64,000 nt of DNA from Methylotenera sp. L2L1 (GCF_000744605.1 NZ_JQMG01000001.1:1860001-1924000); one strand, 5' to 3'. Counted from the stretch's first letter, positions 28,588-39,216 are shown. Made by a program: numbers and translations. Notes: generated from the sequence alone by a model not told the origin.

Positions 28588-29568
28588 TTAATGTGCTGAG
28601 TGAGAAATCTCAGTACGTAACATTTTATAAATCGCCAGTCTTTCTGCTGAAATTTTATCTTGTGCTAGTGCTTCTGTAATTGCGCAGTCAGGCTCTTGCA
28701 AGTGCTTACAGTTATTAAATCTACATTTCCCAAGAAACGGTCTGAACTCGACAAATGCATGCTCAAGCTCATCTGTGCTTAAGTGGTGTAGACCGAACTC
28801 TTGCAGGCCTGGTGAATCAATGAGTCGGCTACTGTCATCGAGATGGTATAAGTGAGCCGCTGTGGTTGTGTGCTTGCCGCTGTCCAGTACTTGGCTTACC
28901 TCTTGAGTGCGTACCGCTTCGCCTGGTAACAGTGCGTTAATCATGGTTGATTTTCCCATGCCAGATTGCCCCACTAAAATGCTTACCTCGTTTTGCAAAA
29001 AAGGTCTAAGGCTAGAAATATCTAGTTTTGCAGATAGCGGCAATACTTGATAACCCAGTTTGGTATAAAGCGCTAGTTTCTGCAGTGCATCATGGTTATC
29101 TGCTAAATCACACTTATTGAGTACAATCAGCGCTTTAATGCCTGCGGCTTCAGCAGCAATTAAACAGCGATTAAGTAGCGCTTCATAGAAGCTAGGTTGC
29201 GTCGCTAACACAATAATAATTTGGGTGACGTTTGCCGCGAGCATTTTGCTTTTAAATGCATTGCTTCGAAACAGCAGCGTTTTACGGGGTAGGGTAGATT
29301 CAATCACGCCCTCATGCTTATCAGTAAGCTTGACTGCTACTAAATCACCACAAGCAATATCGGTTTTCTTGCCACGCGTCACACAGCTGATGCGTTGCTT
29401 GGTCTCGGTGAGCTCTACTTGAAAACGTTTGCCATAAGCGGCGACAACGGTGCCTTGCAAGCTTGTTTCATCTTGCGCATTATTTGAGATACTCACGTGC
29501 TCGCTATTCTGTATATTTATAGTATTGTTGATTAAGATATTTTGCAACGTTAAGCTCTTCATCTTCAA
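28588..29568 (-). CDS. rsgA: Small-subunit ribosome biogenesis GTPase RsgA
   Basis: Circularly permuted GTPase for late 30S maturation. The order is an OB-fold (GTVVAAYGKRFQVEL), then the permuted G motifs NKCD, then the P-loop GQSGMGKST and DSPG, then the C-terminal zinc knuckle (CRFNNCKHLQEPDCA). Up to 326 residues if it starts at the ATG at 29568, overlapping the upstream cytochrome gene by 65 bases. A GTG at 29496 just after that gene's stop would give a 302-residue protein that still contains all known domains. I cannot choose firmly between the two. Confidence 0.92.
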   Translation of the reverse strand: MKMKSLTLQNILINNTINIQNSEHVSISNNAQDETSLQGTVVAAYGKRFQVELTETKQRISCVTRGKKTDIACGDLVAVKLTDKHEGVIESTLPRKTLLFRSNAFKSKMLAANVTQIIIVLATQPSFYEALLNRCLIAAEAAGIKALIVLNKCDLADNHDALQKLALYTKLGYQVLPLSAKLDISSLRPFLQNEVSILVGQSGMGKSTMINALLPGEAVRTQEVSQVLDSGKHTTTAAHLYHLDDSSRLIDSPGLQEFGLHHLSTDELEHAFVEFRPFLGKCRFNNCKHLQEPDCAITEALAQDKISAERLAIYKMLRTEISHSAH

Positions 29569-29821
29569 ACCACTTTAAGCCCAACATGGTGTTGCAATTA
29601 CGAACTTGTGCAGCTAAAGCGTTGGCGTTTTTTACTTTACGCAACTCACGTGTGTATATACCCGAGCCATCACCACCAAAACTAGATGCATGGCAGCTGA
29701 TACAGTGCTGATTTACCAGTATTTTTCCAGCCTGTGCATCCGCATTTTGAAAAGGTTCCGCTGAAGCACTGCTACTGATGAGCAGCAATACCATATATCG
29801 CAATAACTGCATCTGGGTCAC
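29504..29821 (-). CDS. Small periplasmic c-type cytochrome
   Basis: 105 residues. A signal peptide occupies about residues 1-21 (ending SSASA). The heme-binding motif is CISCH, and the distal methionine is probably in NTMLGLKWF near residue 82. A single-heme class I cytochrome c with no obvious partner here; electron-transfer role only. Its 3' end overlaps the longest possible rsgA frame, and it lies 17 bases downstream of the M48 protease gene, so the minus-strand genes from 31088 down to 27647 could be one transcript. Confidence 0.88.
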   Translation of the reverse strand: MTQMQLLRYMVLLLISSSASAEPFQNADAQAGKILVNQHCISCHASSFGGDGSGIYTRELRKVKNANALAAQVRNCNTMLGLKWFEDEELNVAKYLNQQYYKYTE

Positions 29822-29837
29822 CTTTTCAAAGACGTTG

Positions 29838-31088
29838 CTAACTAGTATACGCCGCTAATTTTGAAATTCTAATACTTGCTGGTGGGTGTGAGTCATAAAA
29901 TGCAGAATGCAACGGATCTGGCGTTAACGTAGATGCATTGTCACGATATAACTTCACTAAAGCTTCGATTAAATATTTAGCATCAGCATGCTCAGCAGCA
30001 TAACTGTCGGCTTCAAATTCATTCTTACGTGAGTAACTTGCCATGATTGGCCTTAATACGAACAGAAATACTGGTGAAACGAGTAAAAATAAAACCAGTG
30101 CCATGTAGTTACTCATTTCACTAACACCAAGGCCTGTATAAAACCAAGGCTGATTCATGAGCCAGCCTAGCAAGGCTAAACCTACAAAGCTAATAAAGAA
30201 CATCATCGCGATACGTTTAATCACATGATGATGCTTAAAGTGCCCAAGCTCGTGGGCTAATACTGCCTCAATTTCATCTGGGTTAAGTCTATCAAGTAAG
30301 GTATCAAAGAACACGACACGTTTTGATGCACCAAAACCAGTAAAGTAAGCGTTACCGTGGCTACTACGTGCTGAGCCATCCATCACAAATAAGCCTTGTG
30401 ATTTAAAACCGCATTTAGTTAATAAGGTTTCAATTCTTTGTTTTAAGCTTTGATCTTCAAGCGGCGTGAATTTATTGAAGAATGGTGCGATAAATGTAGG
30501 ATAAACCGCAAGCATCAGGAGATTAAATACGCTCCAAATTATCCAAAGATATAACCACCAATATGCGCCAGCACCTTGCATTAACCACAATGCTGCAAAA
30601 AGAATAGGAGCCCCTAAAATAATGCCAACTACACTTTGCTTAATCAGGTCACTGAAAAACATCGCAGGTGTCATTTTATTAAAACCAAATTTCTCATCCA
30701 CAACAAACGTTTTATAGTATTCAAAGGGTAAGTCAATCAAACTACTCACAAGCATTGCACTGACAATGACGAGTGCGCCACGTGCAATTTCATGGTTAAC
30801 GATCAGGTTACGCCATACATCATCAATCCACTGTAAACCACCACCGATGGTTAACGCTGCTAATAATATAGCTTGTACGGAAGCTTCTAGTAGCGCTAAT
30901 TTTGTTTTATCCGTAGTGTAATCAGCAGCTTTTTGATGTGCTTCTAGCGCGATGTTTTCGCTAAATGCATGAGGCACCTGATTGCGATGCGACTGTACAT
31001 GTGCAATATGTCGTCTTCCAAGCCATATGCGTACAAATGTGGTTGCAATCAGCAATGTAATGAAAGTGATCGTAAGTGTGTGAGCCAT
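29838..31088 (-). CDS. M48-family (Ste24-type) membrane zinc metalloprotease
   Basis: 416 residues with about seven hydrophobic segments. The zinc motif is HELGHFKHH, with the third ligand Glu in NEFEADSYAA, as in Ste24/CAAX-prenyl-protease-like enzymes. Bacterial members are thought to act in membrane protein quality control. The N-terminus has one membrane helix, and the catalytic site faces the cytoplasm in the studied homologues. Divergent from orn. Confidence 0.9.
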   Translation of the reverse strand: MAHTLTITFITLLIATTFVRIWLGRRHIAHVQSHRNQVPHAFSENIALEAHQKAADYTTDKTKLALLEASVQAILLAALTIGGGLQWIDDVWRNLIVNHEIARGALVIVSAMLVSSLIDLPFEYYKTFVVDEKFGFNKMTPAMFFSDLIKQSVVGIILGAPILFAALWLMQGAGAYWWLYLWIIWSVFNLLMLAVYPTFIAPFFNKFTPLEDQSLKQRIETLLTKCGFKSQGLFVMDGSARSSHGNAYFTGFGASKRVVFFDTLLDRLNPDEIEAVLAHELGHFKHHHVIKRIAMMFFISFVGLALLGWLMNQPWFYTGLGVSEMSNYMALVLFLLVSPVFLFVLRPIMASYSRKNEFEADSYAAEHADAKYLIEALVKLYRDNASTLTPDPLHSAFYDSHPPASIRISKLAAYTS

Positions 31089-31198
31089 TTTATCGTTCGT
31101 TTAAAAATTGAATTAAGTTAATATATGTATTGTGAAGCATTTTAGATATGATGGTTCACCAAGTTTACTTAATAATACTCATTTTAATGGAAATCATG

Positions 31199-31759
31199 AT
31201 GGCAGCTGCAGACAATACGACGAATCAGAATAATTTAATTTGGCTTGATATGGAAATGAGCGGTTTGCTCCCAGATTCTGACCGTATTTTGGAATTGGCA
31301 GCGGTGGTGACCGATGCAGATTTAAATGTGATTGCTGAATCACCAGTGTTCGTTGTGCATCAGACTGATGCCGTATTGGATGGTATGGATGCGTGGAACA
31401 AGGGCGCACATGGTCGTTCTGGCTTGATAGATAAAGTAAAAGCTTCTACATTATCTGAAGCTGAAGCTTCAGCGCAAATGATTGAGTTTCTGAAAGCGCA
31501 TGTTCCTGCTAGTAAGTCACCAATGTGTGGCAACTCTATCTGTCAGGATAGACGTTTTATGGCGAGATACATGCCTGAGTTAGAAAGTTTCTTCCATTAT
31601 CGCAATTTAGATGTGAGTGTGTTTAAAGAACTTGCACGCAGATGGAAACCAGAGATTTATTCAGGTTTCAAAAAGGCTAGTCGCCATGAAGCATTGGCGG
31701 ACATTTATGAGTCAATCGATGAGCTTAAGTATTACCGCGAACATTTTATTGTGAAGTAA
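31199..31759 (+). CDS. orn: Oligoribonuclease
   Basis: 3'-5' exoribonuclease that finishes RNA decay and degrades pGpG, the product of c-di-GMP breakdown, so it matters here with three c-di-GMP enzymes in the window. DEDDh motifs are visible: [11 protein letters not shown], the conserved middle Asp in [18 protein letters not shown], and the His-Asp in [10 protein letters not shown] start at the ATG at 31199 (or 31196), with GGA upstream, giving 186 residues close to the usual ~181; the frame extends 17 codons upstream but that part is not family-like. Confidence 0.92.
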   Translation: MAAADNTTNQNNLIWLDMEMSGLLPDSDRILELAAVVTDADLNVIAESPVFVVHQTDAVLDGMDAWNKGAHGRSGLIDKVKASTLSEAEASAQMIEFLKAHVPASKSPMCGNSICQDRRFMARYMPELESFFHYRNLDVSVFKELARRWKPEIYSGFKKASRHEALADIYESIDELKYYREHFIVK

Positions 31760-31774
31760 TTACCGCAAGGCAAT

Positions 31775-31804
31775 ATAAAAAAGAGGGCGCCTATAAAGGC
31801 GCCC
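31775..31804 (-). terminator. Terminator between orn and glgA, glgA strand
   Basis: GGGCGCC (31785-31791) and GGCGCCC (31798-31804) form a 7-bp GC stem with a TATAAA loop. On the minus strand it is followed by TCTTTTTT, so it fits the end of the glgA transcript; it may also stop orn readthrough. Confidence 0.75.
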
Positions 31805-31900
31805 AAAGGGGAGAAAATCGGCTTAGGAGAAATATGTAAGCTTGATTTTATATAAGCATCAAGCATGCCAACTTTCATCCCCTTGTTTTTTTGCGTGGTT

Positions 31901-33358
31901 TTAAATGAGTGATTGATATAAAGCTAAGTATTCTTGTGCGCTTTTATCCCAACTCAAATTCTGAGACATTCCGTTCTTTTGTAATTGCTTCCAAACTTTG
32001 GGGCTGTTGATGAACATATCCAAGGCTCGATGGATGCTTGCAATTAAACCATCCGTACTTGCTTCCACCATCACAAAACCATTGGCAGTATTGTTTTCTA
32101 AATGGGCTGCATTAGCATCGATAATCGAGTCTGCAAGGCCTCCAGTCGCATTAACGATAGGCGGTGTGCCGTAAGCTAGCCCATACAGCTGATTCAAGCC
32201 ACAAGGCTCAAAACGTGACGGCATAATAAACATATCACTGCCAGCCATAATCTGGTGAGATAAAGGCTCGTTGTAGCCAATCGTAGCGCTGACGCGATGT
32301 GGGTTTTTAGCTGCAATCTCTAGAAAAGCTGATTCCAAGTCGGTTTCACCACCACCCAGTAATGCAAATTGGCAGCCTTGGTTAATCAGCTTTTGCAGAT
32401 GGGGCAATAGCATATCTAGACCTTTTTGATGCGTCAGACGGCTTACTACGCCCAATAATGGTGCGTTAGCATCGATGTCGAGTCCAAGTTTTTGCTGCAG
32501 GGCCTTTTTAACCTGCTTCTTGCCAGCTAGCTTGGTTGCACTGTAGTTTTTGATTAAATGCTGATCTGTTTCCGGATTCCACTCGTCTGTTTCAATCCCA
32601 TTCAAAATGCCTTTAATTTCATCGCCCCGTTTACTGAGTAGACCTTCTAAGCCAAAACCAAAAGCGACGGTTTGTATTTCTTGAGCATAACGTGGGCTAA
32701 CGGTTGATATTCCATCCGCATAGAATATCCCAGCTTTCAAGAATGATAATTGGTTGTGATATTCAAAGCCCTCGATACTGAACCCAGCGCTAGGTAAGCC
32801 TAAACTTGTTACCCAATGTGGTGGGTAGCAGCCTTGAAATGCCATATTATGCAAACTGATGACTGATTTAGCGTGGGCGTGTTCAGTCAGCTTCATATAG
32901 GCAGGGGTCAGCCCAGTTTGCCAATCATTGCAATGCACAATATCCGGATGCCAGTCGCTAATCGGGGAATGATCGCTTGCTAAAATTGCTGCAACCTTTG
33001 ACAGCACGCCAAAGCGGATGGGGTTGTCCTGCCATTCCTGTCCCTGTGTGTCTGAGTAAGGGCCGCCATCTCGTTCATAGATATCAGGTGCTTTAATCAC
33101 CAACACAGTGACTTGTGTATCCGCTATCGTGCCAAGCTGTAGCTCTGCATCGCCAATGTGTGGTAGTTGGTCGATGACTGCCACTGTTTTTAGGTTTTGT
33201 AATGATTTCAATACTGCAGGGTAGCCTGGGATCAGTATACGAATATCTACGCCTAGCCCTTGCAACGCATTGGGCAGAGAGCCGCTAACATCAGCTAATC
33301 CACCTGTTTTAATCAGTGGAAAAACTTCGGAGCTCACAAATAACACTTTCATTGCCAT
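31901..33358 (-). CDS. glgA: Glycogen synthase
   Basis: ADP-glucose-dependent glucan synthase, GT5 family, 485 residues. The ADP-glucose-binding KTGGLADVSGSLP is near residue 17; HNMAFQG and the C-terminal SRFEPCGLNQLYGLAYG nucleotide-site motif are intact. No other glg genes are adjacent. Start at the ATG at 33358, or the second Met two codons later. Confidence 0.94.
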   Translation of the reverse strand: MAMKVLFVSSEVFPLIKTGGLADVSGSLPNALQGLGVDIRILIPGYPAVLKSLQNLKTVAVIDQLPHIGDAELQLGTIADTQVTVLVIKAPDIYERDGGPYSDTQGQEWQDNPIRFGVLSKVAAILASDHSPISDWHPDIVHCNDWQTGLTPAYMKLTEHAHAKSVISLHNMAFQGCYPPHWVTSLGLPSAGFSIEGFEYHNQLSFLKAGIFYADGISTVSPRYAQEIQTVAFGFGLEGLLSKRGDEIKGILNGIETDEWNPETDQHLIKNYSATKLAGKKQVKKALQQKLGLDIDANAPLLGVVSRLTHQKGLDMLLPHLQKLINQGCQFALLGGGETDLESAFLEIAAKNPHRVSATIGYNEPLSHQIMAGSDMFIMPSRFEPCGLNQLYGLAYGTPPIVNATGGLADSIIDANAAHLENNTANGFVMVEASTDGLIASIHRALDMFINSPKVWKQLQKNGMSQNLSWDKSAQEYLALYQSLI

Positions 33359-33452
33359 GATTTTCTCGCTAAAGTTCTTATGTTTATTCTAGTATTGGCT
33401 AAATTTATTAGAAGATTTTACTATACGGCGATACTAATCTGGGTTTAAGAAT

Positions 33453-33848
33453 ATGAATTCCGCGATAAATTTTACAAATACACTGGCAGTTGGCTTAGGT
33501 GCCGCATTAGGCGCTTGGAGTCGATGGGGTTTAGGGATTGCATTTAATGCAATTTTGCCGAATCTGCCGCTTGGCACTTTAATTGCCAACCTAAGTGGCG
33601 GACTGTTTATGGGGGTTGTTATGGGTTTGATTGGTCTTGGTGGGTTGGATACGCCAAGTTTACGATTATTTATCACCACTGGTTTTTTAGGCGGGCTCAC
33701 TACATTTTCTGCGTTTACCGGAGAAAGTTTATCTTTATTACATCGGCATGAGTACCATTTGGCGGCTTTGCATACGTTTACTCACATGTTCGGGGCGCTA
33801 TTGATGGCGGCGCTAGGTGTGGCTGTGGTGCAATATCTTAAACATTAA
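33453..33848 (+). CDS. crcB: Fluoride channel protein CrcB (Fluc)
   Basis: 131 residues with four hydrophobic segments, the Fluc family length. The signature GFLGGLTTFSAFTGES carries the pore Phe and Ser/Thr residues, and ANLSGGLFMG holds the conserved Asn. It exports fluoride. The 94-base gap upstream is too short to hold a complete fluoride riboswitch. Confidence 0.92.
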   Translation: MNSAINFTNTLAVGLGAALGAWSRWGLGIAFNAILPNLPLGTLIANLSGGLFMGVVMGLIGLGGLDTPSLRLFITTGFLGGLTTFSAFTGESLSLLHRHEYHLAALHTFTHMFGALLMAALGVAVVQYLKH

Positions 33849-33925
33849 TGATGGTGGATTGAATTTTATGCTGAGCGCTTAGTCATAGCATCATCTATAT
33901 TATTGATATACTAAGTTGAGTAGAA

Positions 33926-34486
33926 ATGCGCTTATTAACGAATGCTTCAAAAGTAAGTCTATCAGTACTAATTTCAGTAATTCTTTTATCGGTGGCTAAT
34001 ATGGCAGATGCTGCTTGCTCTGGAATATACAATCATCAATTTTCAACCTTACAAGGTGAGAAGATTAATTTATGTGATTATCAAACCAAACCAATTTTGG
34101 TGGTCAATACAGCAAGTAAGTGTGGATTTACACCGCAATTTGAAGCGCTAGAAGGCTTATATAGCCAATACAAAGATCATGGTTTGCTGGTGATTGGCTT
34201 CCCATCAAATGATTTCAAACAAGAGTTAAGCGATGATAAGCAGATTGGTGATTTTTGTAAGTTAACGTACTCAGTTAAATTCCCCATGATCACTAAATCT
34301 TCTGTGAGTGGTAAAACCGCTAACCCATTTTATAAGCAGTTAATCGCAAAAACAGGGCAGTCACCAAGTTGGAATTTCTTTAAATATGTCATTTTGCCAG
34401 GTGGTAATGATGTTTATGCGTTTAGTAGTGACGTAAAACCTAACGCAGCAGAAATTGTGAGTAAAATCAAATCAGGTTTGAAATAG
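33926..34486 (+). CDS. Glutathione-peroxidase-family protein, exported
   Basis: 186 residues. A signal peptide occupies about 1-29 (ending ADA). The peroxidatic Cys is in NTASKCGFTPQ; the WNF triad motif is SWNFFKY. The usual Gln position reads SNDF, a variant seen in other bacterial members. Export suggests periplasmic peroxide defence, probably thioredoxin- or thiol-dependent. Followed by a terminator. Confidence 0.9.
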   Translation: MRLLTNASKVSLSVLISVILLSVANMADAACSGIYNHQFSTLQGEKINLCDYQTKPILVVNTASKCGFTPQFEALEGLYSQYKDHGLLVIGFPSNDFKQELSDDKQIGDFCKLTYSVKFPMITKSSVSGKTANPFYKQLIAKTGQSPSWNFFKYVILPGGNDVYAFSSDVKPNAAEIVSKIKSGLK

Positions 34487-34507
34487 TTATTTTGCTATTG
34501 GGAATGT

Positions 34508-34534
34508 AAAAAAGGTGCTAATCGCACCTTTTTT
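34508..34534. terminator. Terminator between the peroxidase gene and ppsR
   Basis: AAAAAAGGTGC pairs with GCACCTTTTTT around a TAATC loop. A-run and T-run flank the stem, so it can work for both converging genes. Confidence 0.9.
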
Positions 34535-34558
34535 ATTTTATGTTCAGCAGCTTACCTA

Positions 34559-35374
34559 TTACTTGCTAATTGCTGGATGTCTCATTTTTTCCAGAATAAT
34601 CGCTGAGAGCTCTTCGACAGAGCGACTAGTAGAGTCTGCCCAGGTGATTCCTGCTGTGCGCATCAAATTTTCAGCGGTTGCAATCTCTTGGCGACAATTA
34701 TCCAATGAGGCATAAAAGCTTCCAGCTCTACGTTCATTACGCACAGCATGAAGCCGTTCGGCCTTGATGGTTAACCCAAAAATCTTACCTAAGTGTTTAT
34801 GTAGTACTGCAGGCAATGTGCCACGCTCAAAGTCTTCAGGGATGAGCGGGTAGTTTGCTGCCTTAACCCCAAACTGCATGGCAAGATAAACGCTGGTTGG
34901 CGTTTTTCCGCAGCGTGATACACCTACTAGTATCACTTCGGCTTCTTCCAAACCATTGTTGGTCATGCCGTCATCATGGTTAAGCGTAAAGTTAATCGCC
35001 TCCATGCGCTCATTGTAGCTACTGCCCATGACACTATGGGCAATACCGGCGCCGGTAAGCGGTTTTTGATCCAACTCTAAGCCTAGCGGGTCAATAAACG
35101 TATTGAACAGGTCGATAAAGTAAGCGTTACATTGCTTTAACGTATTACGCAAAGCAATGTCGCCTAATGTCATAATCACTACTGGTCGACCGCCATCTTC
35201 TTCGGTTGCTTGCGCAATTGCCTCTTGCGCTAGTTTTATCTTCTCTAGCGTATTGGTAAATGGGAGGCGCACTTGCTTAAAGTGAGTGCTAGGAAAGTGC
35301 TCTAGCAACTTACCTAAAGCGCCTGCCGTAATACCAGTGCCGTCCGAAATGAAGAATGCGGTACGATTGATCAT
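34559..35374 (-). CDS. ppsR: PEP synthase regulatory protein (kinase/pyrophosphorylase)
   Basis: Bifunctional regulator, formerly DUF299, that inactivates PEP synthase by ADP-dependent phosphorylation and reactivates it by Pi-dependent removal. 271 residues. The P-loop-like GVSRCGKTPTSVYLA lies near residue 152, and FISDGTGITAGALG near residue 8 is the family N-terminus. It follows ppsA by 19 bases on the same strand, its usual partner arrangement. Confidence 0.94.
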   Translation of the reverse strand: MINRTAFFISDGTGITAGALGKLLEHFPSTHFKQVRLPFTNTLEKIKLAQEAIAQATEEDGGRPVVIMTLGDIALRNTLKQCNAYFIDLFNTFIDPLGLELDQKPLTGAGIAHSVMGSSYNERMEAINFTLNHDDGMTNNGLEEAEVILVGVSRCGKTPTSVYLAMQFGVKAANYPLIPEDFERGTLPAVLHKHLGKIFGLTIKAERLHAVRNERRAGSFYASLDNCRQEIATAENLMRTAGITWADSTSRSVEELSAIILEKMRHPAISK

Positions 35375-35393
35375 GACAGTTTATCCATATTGA

Positions 35394-37772
35394 CTAGCTT
35401 TTGTTTTTGGTAAGAAGCTGCCAAGTTGCCACGACTGTATCAGGGTTAAGTGAAATAGATTTAATACCTTCATCTACTAACCATTCTGCAAAGTCAGGGT
35501 GATCTGATGGCCCTTGACCACAAATACCTACATATTTGCCTAAACGGTTGCAAGTGCTGATGGCCATTTTCAGTAATACTTTTACTGCATCGTTACGTTC
35601 ATCAAAGCCATCTGCAAGGATGCCTGAGTCACGATCCATACCTAAAGTTAACTGTGTTAAGTCATTAGAGCCAATTGAGAAGCCGTCGAAGTAAGCTAGG
35701 AACTGCTCTGCCAGTAATGCATTCGATGGAATCTCGCACATCATGATCAGGCGCAAACCATTTTCACCACGTTTAAGGCCATTCGCAGCCATGATCTCAG
35801 TCACTGCTTTTGCTTCAGCAATAGTGCGAACGAAAGGAATCATTAACTCAACGTTAGTGAGGCCCATTTCATCACGTACTTTTTTCATGGCGACACACTC
35901 CATTGCAAAGCACTCTTTGAAGTCTTCTGCCATGTAACGTGCTGCACCGCGGAAGCCAATCATTGGATTTTCTTCATCTGGTTCGTAAATCTCGCCACCC
36001 ACTAATTTTTTGTACTCATTAGATTTAAAATCTGATGTACGTACAATGACTGGTTTCGGGTAGAACGCAGCCGCGATGGTTGCAACACCTTCAGCTACTT
36101 TGTCGATATAGAATTGTTTAGGTGAAGCATAACCACGTGAGCGGTTTTTAATCGTTGTTTGAATCGCACTTGGCATTGCATCCATGTTTAAAATGGCTTT
36201 TGGATGGATACCAACCATGTTGTTAATCACAAACTCTAAGCGGGCTAAGCCTACGCCGTCATTTGGTGTTTTGGCAAAGCTGAACGCCATGTCTGGGTTG
36301 CCAACGTTCATCATGATTTTACATGGCGCTGGTTTGAGTGCTGCAGCCGCTTGTGTGTTTACGTCATATTCAATCTCACCGTGGTACACAAAGCCTGATT
36401 CACCTTCAGCGCATGATACGGTAACGATTTCACCTTCACGTAATACATCAGTAGCGTTAACCGCACCAACAATTGCTGGAATACCTAACTCACGCGCGAT
36501 AATCGCTGCGTGACAGGTACGACCGCCACGGTTAGTCACTAAAGCGCTCGCGCGTTTCATCACTGGTTCCCAGTTAGGGTCTGTCATGTCAGCAACTAAT
36601 ACGTCACCTGGTTGCACTAAGTGCATATCTGCGGGGTCCAGCACGATACGCACAGGGCCTACGCCTACTTTTTGCGTAACAGCACGGCCTACCACTAATG
36701 GTTTCTCGCTATGTTTGTTAAGTTTGAATGTCTCTGTCACGTTGTTCACTGCTTCTTGTGATTTTACGGTTTCAGGACGTGCTTGCAAGATGTAAAGCTT
36801 GTTGTCTACGCCATTTTTACCCCATTCGATGTCCATTGGACAGCCGTAATGTTGTTCAATCGTCATTGCATAACGTGCAAGCTCTAACACGTCTTCATTT
36901 GATAATGAATAACGATCGCTATCAGTTGGGTCCACGTCAATCGTGTGTGTACTTTTTCCAGCACGCGTTGCATCACTGAATACCATTTTAATCAACTTAG
37001 AGCCCATAGTACGGCGCACGATTGAAGGTTTTCCTTGTGCTAATGTTGGTTTGTGTACATAGAACTCATCAGGGTTCACAGCGCCCTGTACTACGGTTTC
37101 GCCTAGGCCGTAAGATGATGTGATAAACACTACATCTTTAAAGCCAGATTCAGTGTCAATTGTAAACATCACGCCAGCACAGCCAATGTCACTACGCACC
37201 ATTTGTTGTACACCAGCTGAAAGTGCAACATCCGCGTGCACAAAGCCTTTGTGTACACGGTATGAAATCGCACGGTCGTTATATAAAGAAGCAAACACCT
37301 CTTTAATTGCGTGCAAGATGTTATCCAAACCTTGGATGTTTAAGAATGATTCTTGTTGGCCAGCAAATGATGCGTCTGGCAGATCTTCTGCGGTTGCTGA
37401 TGAACGAACGGCAAATGTAGCGCCGTTACCTGATTTAGCAGTCAGAATTTCATAGTTTTCAGCAATTGCTTTTTCTAATGCAGCAGGGAATGGTGCTGCC
37501 ATGATCCACTCGCGCACTTGTTTACCACATATGGCAAGCGCCTGTGTGTCATCGACGTTTAATTTATCAAGTTCAGCATTGATTTTGGCATCCAAGCCAT
37601 TTTGAGCTAAAAATTCACGATATGCATCTGCAGTAGTCGCAAAGCCAGTAGGGACCCTTACACCTTTTGCAGTTAGCTGAGAAATCATTTCGCCTAACGA
37701 TGCATTCTTACCGCCGACTGAAGGGACGTCTACGTTGCGTAAATTTTCAAATGGAATAACGTGGGCTGACAT
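35394..37772 (-). CDS. ppsA: Phosphoenolpyruvate synthase
   Basis: Converts pyruvate and ATP to PEP, AMP and Pi. 792 residues. Parts in order: the N-terminal ATP-grasp domain ([32 protein letters not shown]), the phosphohistidine domain with the catalytic His in [15 protein letters not shown] near residue 415, and the C-terminal pyruvate barrel ending in CGQGPSDHP. An AAGGAAC ribosome binding site precedes the ATG. In a RuMP methylotroph it would supply PEP for gluconeogenesis. Operon ppsA-ppsR. Confidence 0.96.
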   Translation of the reverse strand: MSAHVIPFENLRNVDVPSVGGKNASLGEMISQLTAKGVRVPTGFATTADAYREFLAQNGLDAKINAELDKLNVDDTQALAICGKQVREWIMAAPFPAALEKAIAENYEILTAKSGNGATFAVRSSATAEDLPDASFAGQQESFLNIQGLDNILHAIKEVFASLYNDRAISYRVHKGFVHADVALSAGVQQMVRSDIGCAGVMFTIDTESGFKDVVFITSSYGLGETVVQGAVNPDEFYVHKPTLAQGKPSIVRRTMGSKLIKMVFSDATRAGKSTHTIDVDPTDSDRYSLSNEDVLELARYAMTIEQHYGCPMDIEWGKNGVDNKLYILQARPETVKSQEAVNNVTETFKLNKHSEKPLVVGRAVTQKVGVGPVRIVLDPADMHLVQPGDVLVADMTDPNWEPVMKRASALVTNRGGRTCHAAIIARELGIPAIVGAVNATDVLREGEIVTVSCAEGESGFVYHGEIEYDVNTQAAAALKPAPCKIMMNVGNPDMAFSFAKTPNDGVGLARLEFVINNMVGIHPKAILNMDAMPSAIQTTIKNRSRGYASPKQFYIDKVAEGVATIAAAFYPKPVIVRTSDFKSNEYKKLVGGEIYEPDEENPMIGFRGAARYMAEDFKECFAMECVAMKKVRDEMGLTNVELMIPFVRTIAEAKAVTEIMAANGLKRGENGLRLIMMCEIPSNALLAEQFLAYFDGFSIGSNDLTQLTLGMDRDSGILADGFDERNDAVKVLLKMAISTCNRLGKYVGICGQGPSDHPDFAEWLVDEGIKSISLNPDTVVATWQLLTKNKS

Positions 37773-38166
37773 GATAGTTCCTTAGATGTTTCTAACAAAT
37801 GATTAATTTTCTAACTTTATACTCGCGCTTCATTTAAGACTTAATTCATTCCGTTGGAAGAGCCTTTTGAACAGAAGGGAGATGAAATGCGTTAGATTAT
37901 TTTAGTAATCCCTTATTTTGCCTAATTATGTTGGGGTTGTCACCTGAAAAACTACACATTGAATAAAATCTTTGGTTTTTTAAATGTGGGTTAACCCTAA
38001 AGCGTTGGAACATCATGTTGAGAATTATGAAAATTGCCTAGGCTAAGCTAAAATATGGCAAGAAACCAAATTATCATCATTAATACAATCACTATGCAAT
38101 GTTACAGAGTACAAAACGACGTCACTAATGGCGGTCTTACTAAAGTCATTTTGGTAGGAATTTTCA
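37773..38166. promoter_or_regulatory. 394-base divergent regulatory region between ppsA and mptG
   Basis: No gene is visible. It must hold the promoters for ppsA (leftward) and the H4MPT cluster (rightward). A perfect 10-base palindrome, GGGTTAACCC, is at 37988-37997, and an AT-rich block with TAAAAT lies near 38048. I could not place -35/-10 pairs with confidence. Confidence 0.45.
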
Positions 38167-39156
38167 ATGGCTGCTAGCATTGAAGTGTCAACCAGTGGCC
38201 GTTTGCACATGGGTTTTTTTGATTTACATGGTGGCTTAGGCCGTAAGTTTGGCAGTATTGGCTTAAGTCTTGCCGAGCCTAATTTGGTGTTAAGTGCGAA
38301 ATCATCTAAATTGCTTAATGTATCAGCGGCTGACGCTGTGCCGGCGTCTGTCACTGCAAGAGTCTACAAAGTCGCACGCCAGATTTTAGATACGATGAAT
38401 GTATCAGGAGCTGTCGACATCAGTATTAGTGAATCTGTGCCTGAGCATTCTGGTTTAGGTTCTGGTACTCAAATGGCGCTAGCGACTGGTGCTGTGATTA
38501 ATTATTTATACCAGCTTAATCTAAATACAATGCAGCTTGCAGCATTAACAGGACGCGGTAGGCGTTCTGGTGTTGGTATCTCTGCTTTTGATTATGGAGG
38601 TTTATTGATTGATGGTGGTCGTGTGGTATCTGCTACGCATGCAACCCCGCCGCCGATGTTGGCAAGATATGATTTTCCTGAAGAGTGGGCTATATTGTTA
38701 ATCTTTGATACAAGTGAGCCTGGCATTCATGGTGAGCGAGAGAGGATTGCTTTTAATGAATTGCCTGTATTTTCAGAAAGTCTGGCAGCGCATTTATGTA
38801 GGCACGTATTGATGCAGGCGATGCCGGCACTAGTGGAACAAGATTTAATAGCTTTCGGGCAAAGTATTCAGGTGTTACAGCAGCATGTAGGGGACTACTT
38901 TCTGCCCGTGCAGGGAGGACGCTACGCGAGCCGGTTGGTGAGTGCTGTGCTTGAACGTCTTGAGACGATGGGAGCGCCGTGTTTTGGGCAGAGTTCTTGG
39001 GGGCCGACAGGTTTTGCTATATTTGCCAACCAACATGAAGCAGAACTGCATTTGCAACAGTTAAAAACAAGCTTTACCGACCATGCACTTTCATGGAAAA
39101 TTTGCAGTGCATGCAATCATGGTGCAAAATTCAATAAATTCGACGTAACCGTATAA
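38167..39156 (+). CDS. mptG: Beta-ribofuranosylaminobenzene 5'-phosphate synthase
   Basis: First committed step of methanopterin synthesis: couples p-aminobenzoate to PRPP with decarboxylation. 329 residues, GHMP superfamily. PEHSGLGSGTQMALA near residue 97 is the GHMP phosphate-binding loop, and TSGRLHMGFFDLHGG near the N-terminus is typical of the family. TAGGAAT precedes the ATG at 38167. It heads mptG-mtdB-orfY-mch-orf5-orf7. Found in methanogens and H4MPT-using methylotrophs, so it is strong evidence for H4MPT here. Confidence 0.93.
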   Translation: MAASIEVSTSGRLHMGFFDLHGGLGRKFGSIGLSLAEPNLVLSAKSSKLLNVSAADAVPASVTARVYKVARQILDTMNVSGAVDISISESVPEHSGLGSGTQMALATGAVINYLYQLNLNTMQLAALTGRGRRSGVGISAFDYGGLLIDGGRVVSATHATPPPMLARYDFPEEWAILLIFDTSEPGIHGERERIAFNELPVFSESLAAHLCRHVLMQAMPALVEQDLIAFGQSIQVLQQHVGDYFLPVQGGRYASRLVSAVLERLETMGAPCFGQSSWGPTGFAIFANQHEAELHLQQLKTSFTDHALSWKICSACNHGAKFNKFDVTV

Positions 39157-39216
39157 ATTTTACATTGGTTAGGTTTAAAAATTAATACAAACAAACTACA
39201 TTTAAGGAAAGTAACA

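Noticed and set aside
33359-33452. Possible fluoride riboswitch before crcB (GGCGAT near 33426).
   Set aside because: Only about 27 bases remain before the ATG and the rest of the conserved pseudoknot is absent.
36184-37455. Several 70-110 codon frames antisense to ppsA, and similar ones antisense to the RND, argF and hps genes.
   Set aside because: They mirror codon-biased genes on the other strand and lack ribosome binding sites or recognisable domains.
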